From contig JAVLUZ010000208.1 of the NCBI GenBank assembly GCA_036768485.1, positions 109,501-173,500 on the forward strand: a stretch of 64,000 bases of DNA, given 5' to 3'. A program made the position numbers and the translations under genes. How positions within the stretch are numbered: the stretch's first letter is position 1; the number at the start of each line of letters is the position of its first letter. This DNA comes from Mermis nigrescens. Taxonomy: Eukaryota; Nematoda; Enoplea; Mermithida; Mermithidae. Shown one piece after another: positions 33,371 to 48,300 of this stretch. Below the pieces are notes generated by a model, which had not been told where the DNA came from, ran no database searches, and saw only the letters and a list, made by a program, of their open reading frames with translations.

Positions 33371-36300
33371 TTACTGGTCAATAGTATCGGGCAATGTTCG
33401 ATGATAAGCATTCTGATGTTGCTTCAAACCTTTGAGCGCAATAAACGCAGATTCGCGGTCATTTATTGACACGGTGGAGGCTTTATCGACAAAAGCCGAC
33501 ATACTACGACCTGGCATTGGCATTTTTGCAGCATTAGTAGGAGGATATGAAGGACGCCTCAAGGATGATGAGTAGTTGTTCATCGGTGCTATAAAACAAA
33601 AACCAATTTGCATAAAATAAAAATTAATTTAAAAAATGAAATTGCAAAAATATAAATAAAAGAAGAACACTATTGTTTATTTGTTGCGTCATTTCATCTA
33701 TGTAATTGATCTGTTTTTGTATGCCTTCTTCTAGCAATAAAATATTTTCATTCGTTCATTCATTTATTCAACGCCCACGCGGGCAAAGCTGAAATTAACA
33801 CCGTTCAAAAACTTTCAGAGGTCGAACAAAGAAGAAGAAAAAAAGGTTTCGTGGCAAAAGGTCAATGAACTAAGATCACATGTAATTCAAATTCTACGGT
33901 TGGGTTCAAGCTAATTATTCGCAAAAAGTTATGATTTTTAGCGATTTTTGGATCAGATTTTGTCGTATCTCTTTCTAGAAAATTTTTCCACCCAGTTTCC
34001 TACCGTCAGTGCACAGCCTGGCTTGCCAGAAAGGGTCAACCGGACTGAAGGCAAGGGCGGATTCAGAGCTGGTGGGGTCGTCAAAGAATATTTGGGCGCA
34101 ATAGAGAATAATGTGTATTTTTTGATAATTTTTCTTGGCGCTGTAAAAACCTTCTTTTTACACCAAAAAATAGTTTAAGTACAGAACAAGAACTTTCAGT
34201 TCTTATACATATATGATATTTCGAGTATTTTTAAGCGCTTCCATTTTTGCCTAATTTTGCGCGTTTCTCGTGGAAAGTTTTCCGAAAATTTTTGACTTTT
34301 TTTATCTCAAATGATTCCGTCTATTTAAGACGGCGAAAAACCGTTACTTTAAGCATAAGTGACTGCTTTTGTGGACAATTTTGGACATTATTTAGAAAAT
34401 TACGGTTTGTGCCCCCTGTCAAAAAACCCTGGATCCACCACTGTTAGTATTCAAAAAATAATGAATAAAATAAAACCGAAAATAAGGTAAAATGCCCTGG
34501 GTTTCCGACCCTCGAAATACCGAAAAACTCGCAGACCACCGGAATTCTTTTTTTGTTATTTCGCAATTTTTGACGATATTCGATAGGATTAGTTGAAAAA
34601 CATCGAAGTATTGACTCCTGCAGAATCACTACGATTGTCATGAATTGTCGGGTCTTCGAAAATATCGTAGAAAGTGTACCAAATTCTCGCGTTCCTGTGT
34701 GTTTTTTGAAGTCGGAGGTTCCCGTGCTAGGACGCCGTCCTAGCCAGGTAAGCAAATATTAGTATCATTTTGTGCGATTTTTCAAGTTCTTTCCGAATAT
34801 ATTTGCCCTTTTTTCGCTAAAGTAACTTTGTACAAAGTTATAATAAAAAAACTGCTACTTTACTTAAGCATAGGCATGAGGTGGACATGCATAAAATAAA
34901 TACAAATAGTTGACTAAAATAACATTTTAGGACTGTAGTAGCTGATTAAAAAGTAGAAGCCCGCCAATCTTGTACCAATCATTGACCAAAACTCTTTTGT
35001 AATTTAAGTATTTACGTGATATTCATGAAAATATGCTAATTTTTTAGGATGTATAATTTTATTTACTAGCTTCAACATTTCAAATGATGTAACTAGGGCT
35101 AAAATGAGGCTAGACAAAGTTTTGTAGTCATACAAAACATACAACGAAAAAAATCACAAAAAAGTGATCGGCTAGAACGCCGTCCTAGTTCACGGGAACG
35201 CGAGGGTTAAAGTGTTCTTAGCCTCCTTTTTGGCTCAACACCGTCAAATTTGCGTCACTTCGCGTCATGTAAATTATTTTACTATGTTTTCTTCAATTTA
35301 CTTCAATTTTTCGAATTTTTGAAGTTTTTATGTTCCAGAAAGAAAGACCGTCACGCGAAATGCCAAAAAACGGTGTTTTTGGCGGGTACTAGCGCAAAAA
35401 ATACACTTTTTAAAAATTTTTCGGTGCTAACCATACGTGGGCAGCAAGAAAATTCTGGGGGGGTGCGAGATTTTTTTGAAGGTCGAAAAATGGCCTTAAA
35501 AATGGTGGTATGGCGATAAAAACACCATATTTCGACGTTTCTGATCAAGCACTATCCATTGGCATCAAAAAATTGCGAAAAAAACGAAAAAAATTTTCAA
35601 AAATTGAATTCTGGGGGGGGTATTTTGATTTCTGGGGGGGTATTTTGGTTTCTGAGGGGGTGCATACCCCCCAAACCCCCCCCCCCCACGCCCATGTGTG
35701 GTGCTAACCCCCGAAACCCCGCGCTGTATATTCATACATGGACCCCACCCACGCCCTCCATAATTTTGGTTCTGCCGAAATAAGCCCACGCGCATTTTAC
35801 CGCGGGCTTCAAGGCCGTCATTGCGACGTTTATCGCGTCTTTGCTTGCGCAGTCTGTAGCACAGGAAAATGACCAAAATAATGGTGAGCAGGCCGATGAA
35901 GCCGAATCCTAAACACGTGTAAAGCACCAAATTCCGGTCGACGCTCTTCGCCCGGTCAATGTCGCTCAACGACTTGGTTTTTTCCACGTTGGACAACGAA
36001 AACGTCGGGCCGTAAGTTCCGGGGTGCTGATGCTGGACGTCGGGGGTGGGCAATCGATTCAAAATCGACGGCTTAGCAGTTTGCGGTCTAATTGTGTTGG
36101 GAACGGTGTTTGTAAGGGACCACACCTAACCTATTCTGGAGTGTTGGGGCGTTGACTTCATCAAATGGATACTGACCCCATACATGTAACAGTGGGATTT
36201 AGGGGGATAACACACTTGATGTTGGACGTCACTCATCCCCCAACCTATAGACAAAAAACTTTTGACCCCCCCCCCCGCCGATTTTTGGAAAAAATTTGCC

Positions 36301-39300
36301 TTCTTTTGCCATTTTTTGTTTTTGTGGCGTTTTTGAATAAAAACTAGGATTAATTCACCCTCTCAACAGTCGGGGACCCCCAACCACACGCGCGGACCCC
36401 CCAGGAGGCCGATAACCCCCTATTGGAACCAAAATACCCACCCAGAACTCAATTTTTGAATTTTTTTGGTTTTTTCGCAATTTTTTGATGCCAATGGATA
36501 GCGCTCGATGAGAAACGTACAAAAATGGTGTTTTTTCGCCATACCAACATTTTTAAGATCTTTTTTGACCTTTTAAAATCTTGCACCCCCCCGCCCCAGA
36601 ATTTGGGTGCTGCCCACCTATACCCCAAACCAAAATTTTGAGCCGTTACTCATATGACTGACCCCATCCCCGCAAAGATGGATGCGACCTGCCAGAATTG
36701 TAGATTTCCCAGAAAAAAATCATAGAAATGTGTTTTTTAAGTGTTTTTAGCAAAAATTTGACTCAAACGTGTTATTTTTCGGCGACTATATTTTGTCCAA
36801 TTGATTTTTTAAAATTTTTTCCAATTTTTTACTGTCTTATGTTCTAGAAGAAAGAGCATTGTCTGAAACGAAATAACTGTGTTTTTGACGTGTACCCAGT
36901 TTTTTTTTGTACAAGGTCCGTTTGTACATGTACAAAGATGGTCCCTGAAAGTCTTTGTACATTTCGTACACACAAGTTTTTGGGTACTATAATATGGTAC
37001 AGTAGCGATTTTAGTGTGGCAAAAAACAGAGTTGTTCGACCTTTGGTTACGTATTTTAGCAATTTCTAGGTTTCTGAGGGCAAAAATCAGTAATAATCGT
37101 CTCAAAACGACGCGAAGCGCCAAAAAATTTGGCATTTTTCCTTTCCAAATGCAATTTCTGAAATTATAAAGATATATAGAACACACAATTGCTCATTTCG
37201 GCGCGGAGCGCCGAGAATTTTTGCGAATTTCGAATCTTTTTTGCAGTTTTTGTCTTCCGAAAAAATCTTTGTACATGTACAAAGACGGTCCCCAAAAGTC
37301 TTTGTACATCGCGAAAAATCTTTGCCGAATACAAAAAAAACCGTGCGTGTACCTATCGTTTTTAGCCAAAAAAGCACCTTTCAAAAATGTTTTTTGAAAT
37401 TGATCTCCCCCAAGAATTCCCAAGCTGTACATGTACCTAATTCATCCAAAGTTGGTCGTTACTTCTTTCCGGAACTCGGAAATCTTTAACCTTTTTATAA
37501 TTTTATATTTTTTATACCTTTTTAACAATATCTTGTACCTTAATTACTCCACCTTATTTTTTGGTAAAAATTTATATTTTGGCATCTTTAAGTGCCTTTT
37601 TTGCCAATTTTTGGCAATTTCGCGAAGCCAGTAGATATGTAGGGGCTGAAATCAGTAGCCCGAAAAAATCGAAAATAACGTTTTCCTTGTATCTTATTAC
37701 AAAATATCACAGAACGTTTTATTCGTAATTTACCCGTATTTTTACCGGTTATATATTGGTTACTCTTAGAACTCTTATATTTTCAGTCTGTTTTATAGCA
37801 CATAATCTATTTTATTTAAGTATAAGTTTATTTTATTGCAGCCTGCGAAATTATTATAATAAAATTTTATTTTCGATACAGAATTAATTATTAAAACATT
37901 AAATATTGAAAACTTATTTCAAATAATTGACAGCAAGGGGTAAGAGCCTTTCCGGTAATTTTTTACTTCTAATCGCGATTAAAAAAATATCTAAAAAGAC
38001 AGAGAAGGACCACATACTTGTCTTTGAGATTGCCAGATATGAGAGCCTCGATTTTTTGGTTCACAAATGCCGGATTTTGTTTGGCCAGAAGCTCGGCCAG
38101 CTCGGGCGGCACTTCGCTTAAATTTGGCATCTTGCCAGCGGCCAAATCAGCCGCAATTTTTGCATCAAACGGTCTTCTTCGCTCATATTTCTAGATTATT
38201 TCGAAAAAACAGTCCTGTTGAATTGGTCGTTATAATCTTATTTTCAATAATTTTTTCTACTCACGGAAAATATGATAAGGAAATAAGCTGCGTGATTTTT
38301 AGCAAATCGATAACAAAATCGGTAACGAAACTTATTAAAAAAGTTGAAATTTTAGAAAAGTTATCAAAAGCAATATATATATTTACTTGCAGTTAGGACG
38401 ACAGAATAATTAGAATTCAATTTATTTTATTATTTAATTTTACATTTTTATAATTTATTCGATTTTATAGAAGTATCGTAATTCACAAAAATAAGAATTG
38501 AAAAGGAAGCTGATAATTTCACCACAAAAATTAATAATTCGTGAATTGTCTGCACTATAAGAAAAGCGATGATGGGCAATGAATAAGTCAATCGTTTAAA
38601 AACGCAAGAATTCAAAGTATAGAAATATGAATAGAAAAAAGTGAGGTAATTTAAAAAATCAAACAAATGATAAGAAGACATAAAGGTAAAGAAAAATGTG
38701 AAGATTATAAAATTCGAAAAAGTAAAATCAAACATGGGCGTGGGGGTCTGGCTAGACCCTACAAAATTCGAAAGGCTCTAACCAAAATTCAAAGGATATT
38801 CAGGATTAAATGCATGATTTCGTATTTCTATGACTTTTAGGCGCCACGTCGGAAAATGGTGTCTTTTCACTCTAAGGCGAATTTTTCGCCCCGTTTTGAC
38901 CTTTGAAAATTTTGGACCTGACCCGGACCCCCAGAAGCTGGATTCTAAAGTAAAATGCAAAAACGGGGAGAGCAGACCATACGTGGGCAGCAAGAAAATT
39001 CTGGGGGGGGGGGTGCAAGATTTTTTTGAAGGTCAAAAAATGGCCTTAAAAATGGTGGTATGGCGATAAAAACACCATTTTTCGACGTTTCTCATCAAGC
39101 ACTATCCATTGGCATCAAAAAATTGTGAAAAAAACGAAAAAAATTTTCAAAAATTGAATTCTGGGGGGGGTATTTTGATTTCTGGGGGGGGTATTTTGGT
39201 TTCTGGGGGGTGCATACCCCCAAACCCCCCCCCACGCCCAGGTGTGGAGCAGACCCGAATGAATATAACAAAGAGACCACAGACAGAATGTCGAGAAAAA

Positions 39301-42300
39301 TTTGAAAATAGAGTCAAATTTTAAAATTTTAAACCTAACAATAAACCTTTAAAAAGATGAACATAATAAGAATGGGCTCGTTATCATAGAAGCGTAAGAT
39401 AAAATAAAAGCCAAATTCGGAATTGAGATCTGAACACGCCCAATGACTTCAATACATCTTTGTTATATTGTGTCTTATTACATCGTTCATATTTGCACAA
39501 CTGTTCAACGTTAATTTTCACTACGATTTCATTTTTGACTTTATTTATTCGTTTTATCTATTTTTTGGTCACTTTATTTCATAATTTTATTCAATTCATT
39601 TAATTATTTATTTTATATTATTATTTTATCATCCTATTTTTCCTCACTTGCTTGAAGTGTCACTGATAGTAGGCGGAATTTTCGGGAGGTTGAGTTCCAG
39701 GTTTGACCCCATATTAGGCAAAAAGCCATCCGAAGCCGATGGGACTGCGACCGGAAAGGGCGCCGGAAATGGAACCAACATGGCACCGTTCATGATCATG
39801 TTCATATAGCGTTGCTTAATGTCTTCGGTTTGACTAGCATTCAAGCCTTTATTGAAGCCAGGGCGTTTTAAACACACAAGGGCGTGTGAGCGGGCGGTTT
39901 GGGGGTTCGCATCCCCTCCCCACTAACCGATAGACCACCCCCCCCCTCAAATCTGTATACCCCCAGAATTAAATTTTTAACACGTTCTTTGGGATTTTCG
40001 CCAGTTCCACACCACCCAAATTCTCCAGAATTTGGTCCTGCCCACCTACGATTATAAACAACTTATTTCATATAATATTAATAAAATAAACAACACACAT
40101 TCGACAGAAATATTAAAGATACGAGCACAAAAATGAATAAAGAAAAATTCAAAAATTGTTTTAAACATTATTGAAGTAATGCAATAAAAATAAAATAAGC
40201 ACAATAAACATACCAAAAACGTGAAGAATAAAGAAGCAAAAAATAAAAATATGCGGACCTGTGCTTATCAACAAGAAGCGTAAGGTAAAAATAAACAAAA
40301 TTATGCGTAAAAATAAATAAAAATATATACGAGTGCTTAGGCAATCGCCATTTTCTCTTCGGTTGTCAAATATTAGAATGTCAATGACCAAACGGCGAAA
40401 AAAATTTTTAACGCATCACGATTCATCGAGTCTTTTTGCATTTTAAAGTGAGAAATCAGAATCTTGCAGCACAAATGCAAAAAATCCTTTCCATTAACTT
40501 TCCAAATTTTGCAACTACCTTCTTAAAGCGAATGAAGTTATGTTTTCTCATAAAAAAGATACACTTAGGTTCTCAATTGTGCAATAGCTTAAATTTAAGA
40601 TAAGGTTTTATTCAGTGAAAGCAATTGGATACACAAAAACGGAAAACGCAATATTTATGAGTAAAAAGTAAATTTTTCCGGCGCACTGCTTTTGATCTCA
40701 AAAATGATGCAAAACACGTTTCATCAGCTCAAAATCGCCGGACAGTACCTGCCCGGCTGACTCTTTCAGCGGGGAGTAATACCCCTCCACCCCCTCTATG
40801 TGCATGGTCCAGATCATACATAGGCAGCAGCCGAATTCTGGGGGGTCAAACGGGCTAAACTCCCAAAACCATGCCAAAATTGAATTCTGGGGTTATCGAT
40901 TTTCGCGGGGTTTTCAAATTCTGGGGGTGTATGTCTCCAATTCCCACGCCCATTTGTGGTCCAGTCTACCGCAGGCCCACGTGCAAGGATCACCAATGAA
41001 ATCAAGTGTAGATAATTTTAGTCAAAAAACGAAAGATTCCTATTCAGCAAACTTGAGCCCGCTTCAGAAATAAAAGTCGGCGATATCGCCGACTGTTTTT
41101 GCCGGTTTACAAGGGTACCTCGACTAAAATCGGGAGAAGAGGATCAATTTCTATTATTCCGCAATATCGCCGACAATTTGTGCACAGAATGTAGTACAAT
41201 CAGTGGGAGAAAATATGTGTACACGTATGGCATGCATATGCATAGTTATTTTTGGACATACCATAAATTTTTGATGAGCTAAAAGCAGAAAATTGAGGTA
41301 GACTTAAAAAACTGAATAAAGTCAATTAATAAAGACGAATAAATCAATCATTTAATTGAATTATTTAATAATCAGCTAATTAATTAATTTACTGTTTAAT
41401 TAATTAAATGCTGGATTAATAATAAATTAATTAAATAAAAATTGCAAATTAATTTACTCGAATTAGCTTTTAAAGGAAGAGACAAATTCAGTAATATCGT
41501 TTGCTTTTCGACTTAAAAAATCCTTAATTTTCTGAGACAGTTGTATACTGATTTCCTTCAGTTTTTCTGACAGCTTCAAAAAAATCAGAGGCGTAGCCAG
41601 GATTTTGGTTCGGATGGGCACTCATGTACAATTTTTTTAATATTTTTGGAGTATTCAGACGCGTTTTTGCTATTTATCTATTATTGTACCACGTTTGCAC
41701 GTTTCATCTCAAAAACATGGTTCTGTTCTGTCTGTCGCTTTTCACACCAACGCGCACCTCACAAGAATTACAAAATGTTCAAATCGTTCTTTTTATTTTG
41801 CTACAAGGCTATTTGAAAACTATTGTGTTAAGGACGAATACATAGATTCTTCTGAGTATCCACCATAAAACACGTAAAATAAATAAATCCGCATTAATGA
41901 GAATAAGTTTTTTGAGAAAATGCAATCAGATGAGCAAAGACGCGAGAAATGTCCAACTTCTATAGGTTTGACATGTACGAAATTCAAAAATTTGGAGATC
42001 ATAAAACTTTAAAATGCATTCAAACTATCTTTATTCACTTAAAACGTCCGATTTTCAGCTTTGAAATGTAGCTGACACAGACTGATTAAATTCGTGTTAA
42101 CTGTAGAAACTAATAATGCTAGAAAATGAAACACGCAAAATTTCTAATGCCAGAAATTGAAACATTTAAATTTTTGGGGATTTCAATGGCAGAAGTTATG
42201 TAGAAATGATAGTACCCAACGGAAACGGCTTAGCTTTTTAGGTCGAAATTTCGGATATTCCGTCAGTAGAAAATGCTTTAAAATAATTAAGTTTACATGG

Positions 42301-45300
42301 ATCTATGAAATTATGAATCCAAGAGATACATGAAAATAATTAAATGTGCGTGAAAAGCCCAAATTTGAGCTTTTGACTCCAGAAATGCATAAAAATATTA
42401 AATTTGTGCATAGCACAGAAATTGGGATCTTTGACAGATCAAAAATGCATGAGTGGATTATATTTCAAATAGAATTAAATATTTTGAAGATTTTTGACTC
42501 TAGAAAATGCATTAAATTTAGGATAATTTCAGAAATTTTGACACGAATAATGAAATGATTGGGAAGTTATTCCAAAAGTATAAGAATGGTTTCGGAGGGG
42601 ACATAGGCCTTCTGTGCCACTTACCTGGCTACGCCATTGAAAAAAAAACGTTAAAAACACGAGGATTGAGAGCATAATAAAACCCTTTTCCCGGTGTTCA
42701 AAAAATAAGTTCTGTATTTGCGTAATTTTCAAATTAATTTCTATTATATTTTACTTTCGTTAATATTTTCAAAATTTTTTCCATTTTTATTTTGATTTAA
42801 AAAAAAACAACTTTTTATTCAATTTTATTTTAACATTCCTATTCACAATATTACCTGATGTACATGTCCCATGCATATGTATGTGTGTATGTACATGCAT
42901 GCATTTATAGGCATATACAGTTTCTAGATATGGCTTCTCAGGCGGCTCTGACATGGGCGATATCGCAGATTTTTGTCCACGATATCGGCGACATCGCCGA
43001 TATTGCAGATAATGGGCGATATCGGCGACATTTATGTCTGAAGCTGGCTTTATGGCAGAAATTCAATTTTACCTGGAATTGTGCCTCCAGCAAGCACTTT
43101 GCCTACTAATTCGGTCGGTAGCGAGGAAAGAGGCGGCAGTGGAGCCCCTGGGGCGAATAATTTGACGGCTTGAGCAGCCAGCACGTCGTCACTGGCTAAA
43201 GGCGCTTAAAGATTATCGAAAATACGAATTTTAACGCACAATTTTTTCGAATGACAAGCTGTAATCGTGTAGAAAGAAGGCTTCGTCGAAATGCGCTCCA
43301 AAACGATCAGATTTCATAATGTGTGAAATATTATTTTGTGATGTACAAGCACTTTACAGCAATTACAATTCAATTAACGAGCGAATTTTTTCTTTTTATG
43401 CAATTGAAAGAAAACCTGAGACGTTGTCATAATGGCCGTTTTTAAATTTTTCAGCTTCTTCAGAAATGTATTTGACGGGATGGCCCCTAAAAAAGATAAA
43501 CAAACAAACAAACAAACAGCCTTATTCGCTGAGACGACAAAACAATTGTCAAGGTTAAAAGGTAAAAAAGCGATAAAATAAAAATGTGTAGATGAATAGG
43601 TTAGAAATGGGAATAAAAAATTACAAATGATGAATCAAAAGTACGCAGAAAGAAAAATAAAAAATATACTAAATGTTTTGATCACATTACACAAATCGCA
43701 AAACAGCTAATATTGGCAATAACAGGGCAACTAAATTTCAAAGTTCAATCGAGTTGTCTTTGTTACTGCTTTTTTGGCGTACATTTTGTAAACACAACTT
43801 TTTGGCAATTTACAACGAAAAAAGGATGTTAACTAGTGGTCTTAATTAGTAAATTTCCGCTTGGAACATCAATCTAAATTTTTTGTTAAAATAGCCATAA
43901 AAGCGTTGTTGCTTGTTCATTTTAGATTTAAAATTCTTAATTTTATAATTTTGTAGTTCAGTTTTGCTATTTTTTATCGGTACACTTTAACTGCGTTTTG
44001 TATTTTATGAAAAATTGAATACGCCTTTATGTATTATATTATTTTTTATATTGCATCATTTTTATACGAATCTTTATTCTTTGCATTAAACGAATACTGA
44101 GACCCCAAATTAGAGGCGCAGTAGATAAAGGCTTTTCCTATCAAATACTTCAAATTGCAGTCAGTGGCGGATCCAGGATTTTCCTAAGGGGGGGCGGTAC
44201 CCCTAAGGGGGGGCGGAACCCTGACTCGGGCGGAAAAATTAGCCGTTTTAAGCCGAAAATCGCTAAAAATCGCTCAAAAATCCTTAATTTTGCGCACTAT
44301 TTTGGGTCAATGGGGAGACGGCCGCCCCCGCCCCCTCTAAATCCGCCCCTGATTGCAGTACTCTAAGTAAAGTAAAACAAAAGTTACGAGGAGGAGTTCT
44401 TGTACCTTTTGTTGGACCACGCTTTGAAATAAATGGCGATTTTCGATTTCGGATTTTAGGTCGTCAATTTTGTAAAAAGTACTAGAATTTGAGCGAAATT
44501 GCAAAAAAAAACAAAAATAGAATTAGGATACTTCAAACGACTTATGTATTGAATCAAAGGAAAAAATGACAATTCTAATGTCTAATTTGTCAATTAAGCT
44601 TACTGGACGGAGTAGCGGCGGGAGTATTTTTCTTTAAATAATAGGCCATTAGGCGTATCATTTTCGGCCTCGATTCAGGCGGAATTTCGGACATAAGTTT
44701 CTCGGCGGCAACCGCTTGTTGTTTGATTTCGGGTGGTAAGTGCTCTAGGTCAATATTACCAGCCTTAAAAAGTTTCCACTTATCATCAGTCGAACTTGGA
44801 TATTGCAAACCCCGGATAATTAATTTTTCCGGAAATGCACACCTGCTGACTGGTACGTTGCTTATATGGCAGTGTGCAAATGCATACGCTCAATGCACAC
44901 TCTCGGATAATGCACAGCCTTAGCCTTGGTCCCTAAGAGGTGTGCATTATCCGGGCTAGACTGTAATTATTTATTATATCAAGGTATAATTATATTACTC
45001 ATCATCTTATCATATTGATATCTTATTACATTATGTTAATTATATATTATTATATTTATTACACATTACTTACATGTCATTATATGTATTGCAAAACTGC
45101 TTTTTTCGAACACAGCAACCCCAGTAATATGGATGGGTTATACGCAAACGAACGAAGAGGTTCGGTGTTAAACACCGAGTTCAAAAGAAGAAAATTAGTG
45201 TGAACGTTAACGTTGAACATACAAACACCGTAATTGACCGTTTCTGGTCGATTTCAGGCAATTATGGGAAAAAGTTTAATTTCTTTGTTTTAGTTTGAAT

Positions 45301-48300
45301 TAATTTTGCTCAATTTCCCCGAAAAATTTGCCTTTATCCTTGTATGAGGTCTAGATCCCCAAAGTGAAGCCCCTACGCACATGTCTAGGCCATACGTGTT
45401 CTGAGGGGGTGGGTGGGATTAAGATTAGAAGCTTTGACCTCCCCAAAGTGGCTGCTGACCTACGGCTGCTAAGGTCCACCAATTTTTTTAGAAAGTCATA
45501 GAAAATATGCTGATTTAGATGTCTTTTAACAAATTTTTGGCTAAATTTACACTTGTTATTTCTGTGGGGCAAACTGGCGAAAATCGCAACAAACATATCA
45601 AAAATTCAATTTTGGGGGTTAGGATCCTGGGGATACGCTCATGTGGGCTTGGTACATACCCATCGTTTGTCATTTGAGCTTCAGAAAAAGATTTTCTTAC
45701 TTTAGAAATCATTTTTGGGGCTGACCCCAGACATGCACAACATGGGAATTCTGGGGGCTGAAAGCGAAAATTTTCTCTAATACGCTTTTTTATGCTCAAC
45801 AAGATTAGTATGCATCAAAAGCAGTATTTTTTATTTTCCTTACGACGCACTTTCTTTTTAGAACACAAAAAAATTAGAAAGTTCTGAAAAAATATTTAAA
45901 AAATCGAGTACAGTAAAGATATAAGCAAAAAACAAGCAAATTTATTCGCTACGACAGAAACATACACATAGTGAATAATGAAAAGGCGAAAAAAAGACGA
46001 TTTAAAATATACTGAAAACGGAATAGTTGACATATAAAAAAAATTCAGGAAATCAACGAAGCGGGATAAACATTAGCGCAAAAACATAGTCAGAAAATAA
46101 GTAAATGGCGCGAATTGCCAGAAATTTGATATTTTTGAGTTTAAAAAATCAAAATTCTAGCGAGGGCTGAAAAAAATTCTGGAGGGGAGTGAAAACTTTT
46201 TGGGGTTAAGCATAGGTGGGCAGCACCGAAATTCTGAGGGGGTGAAAAAATTTCCGGGAAAGTGAAAAAATTTTCAAAGGTCAAAAAATGGTCTTAAAAG
46301 TTGTCATATGGCGAAAAAAACACCATTTTTCGACGTTTCTCATCAAGCACTATCCAATGACATCAAAAAATTGCTAAAAAAGCACAAAAAAATTTATGGG
46401 GGGGGTATTTTGATTTCTGGGGGGGTATTTCAACTTCTGGTGTGTGCATACCCCCCAAACCCCCCACGCCCATGTGTGGTTGAGACCCCATAAACCTAAA
46501 GATCATGTATGGCTGCTGACCGCCCCTCCCACGGGTTTTTTGTATTCTGCAAAGATTTCTCCCAATGTACAAAGTCTTTTTAGGACCATCATTGTACATG
46601 TACAAAGATTTTTGGGAAAACAAAAACTGTAAAAAGGCCTAAATATCCGAAAAATTCGCCGAAATAGGTAGTTGTCTGTCCTATATGTTTTTTAATGGCA
46701 GAATTTGCATTCGGAATAGAACAATGTCAAATTTTTCGGCGCTTCGCAGCCGTTTTGAGACAATTTTTAGTAGTTTTTGGCGTCGGAAACCCAGAAATTA
46801 GCTAAAATGAACTAAGGTCGAAAAACCCTGTTTTACCACACTAAAATTACTACTGCATTATAGTAGACGAAAAATTGCATGTAACAAAATGTACGAAGAC
46901 TTTTGGGGACCATCTTTGTACATGTACAAAGGGACATTGTACAAAAAAAGCACTGCCGCCCCCTCCCCCACTCCCCTCAAAACTTACTTATCGCTTTGTA
47001 TGCCTTGTCGCACACTTGCACGTGAAGGGGGCTAGGACGTCCACTAAGGAGGGCTATAACCCCTCCTTTCAGAATGGAAAAATATAAAATTTTCTGGGGA
47101 AAATGAGGCGAGATGAAGGCTAAAACAGATGGAAATGTAAATTTTTCTTAAAAGTTTTTGAAATTGACCAGAAACAGTGAAATAACGTAGTTATAACGCT
47201 ACTTGAGCATTTGAACCAGTTTTTTAGGACATTTTCGCTCCAAAAAAGTTATTTATTGATCAGACATGCACAGTTTGGGAATTCTGGGGGATTTCCAAGC
47301 GCCTTTTTGGCCTAAAAAATGGTGGGTACGCGTCAAACACATCGTTTTCGGCGTTTCTGACGATGTTCCATCTTTCTACAGCCAGCATAGAAACATAAAA
47401 AAATTTCGAAAAATAAAAAAGAAGTCGAACAAATTTAACAATATATATGTCTAAACATGAGTAAATGGCGCGAAACGCCGAAAATCCCACTTACGAGTAG
47501 ATAGATACATGGCTAAAAAAACTTAAAAAGCACTTTTCCTACAGATTTTCAGGAACATTTTGGAAACTTTCGAAAAGTCGCAAATTCCGAGGGGGTAAAA
47601 AATTTCTGCGGGGGTAAGGGTTGAAAATTTTTTCTGCGGAGGGGTGAATGGAACCCCAACCCCCTCCTTCTCCCCAAGAACATGCATGTTTTTGACCCTC
47701 CTCCGGACCGGCTGACCCCCTCCCCGAATCGGCCATACTGTGCATTTATGGTGGGTAGGTACCTGTTCGCCCACCAAGGTCGCTTCGGGGTTGGGCATCA
47801 GCGGCAACAACTGCAGCGCCGATGGCTGTCTGGCGGCCGACAAACTGCTCATGACGACGGGTAGATTGCGGACCATCTCCGAGAGCAAACTGACGCCAAC
47901 CAGCATGTTGACGGGATTGTCCAGCGCCCGATTGGCGACGTTGTCGAACGGCGGCAGCATCACCGCGGCATCCGGCGCCTGCTTATCCTCCGCGTTCAGC
48001 GATTGATCGAACGATCGGAAAATAAATTATTCAACGTTAAACCCGTGCGAGCATGTTTTGGAGCTTGGGTCTAAAATTCTACGATTTGCCAATGGGAAAT
48101 TTAAAAAATAAGAATGATCTTTAAATTAAAAATAAAAAGTCCTCAAACATCCTAAACTTCCTTAAACAAGCGAAACATGTTAGAAACAGCAACGAAAACG
48201 TATAATCCGAGGCGGATCCGGAAATATTCGTCGTATATATTTCGAAGATCGAACGATACATCGATGCACAGCATGGCCGATCTGGGGAGGGGGAGACGGT

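Noticed and set aside
35565..35800. Continuation of the transmembrane-exon frame by about 75 codons (Gly/Pro/Asn rich)
   Set aside because: It runs past a good donor (G|GTAAAA) into a MITE; the downstream exon at 33588 fits the donor in phase.
47523..47762. Extension of LRR-gene exon 3 by further open codons
   Set aside because: Beyond CAG|GTACC the sequence is a dispersed repeat shared with 48270 and 56145; the extension is intron.
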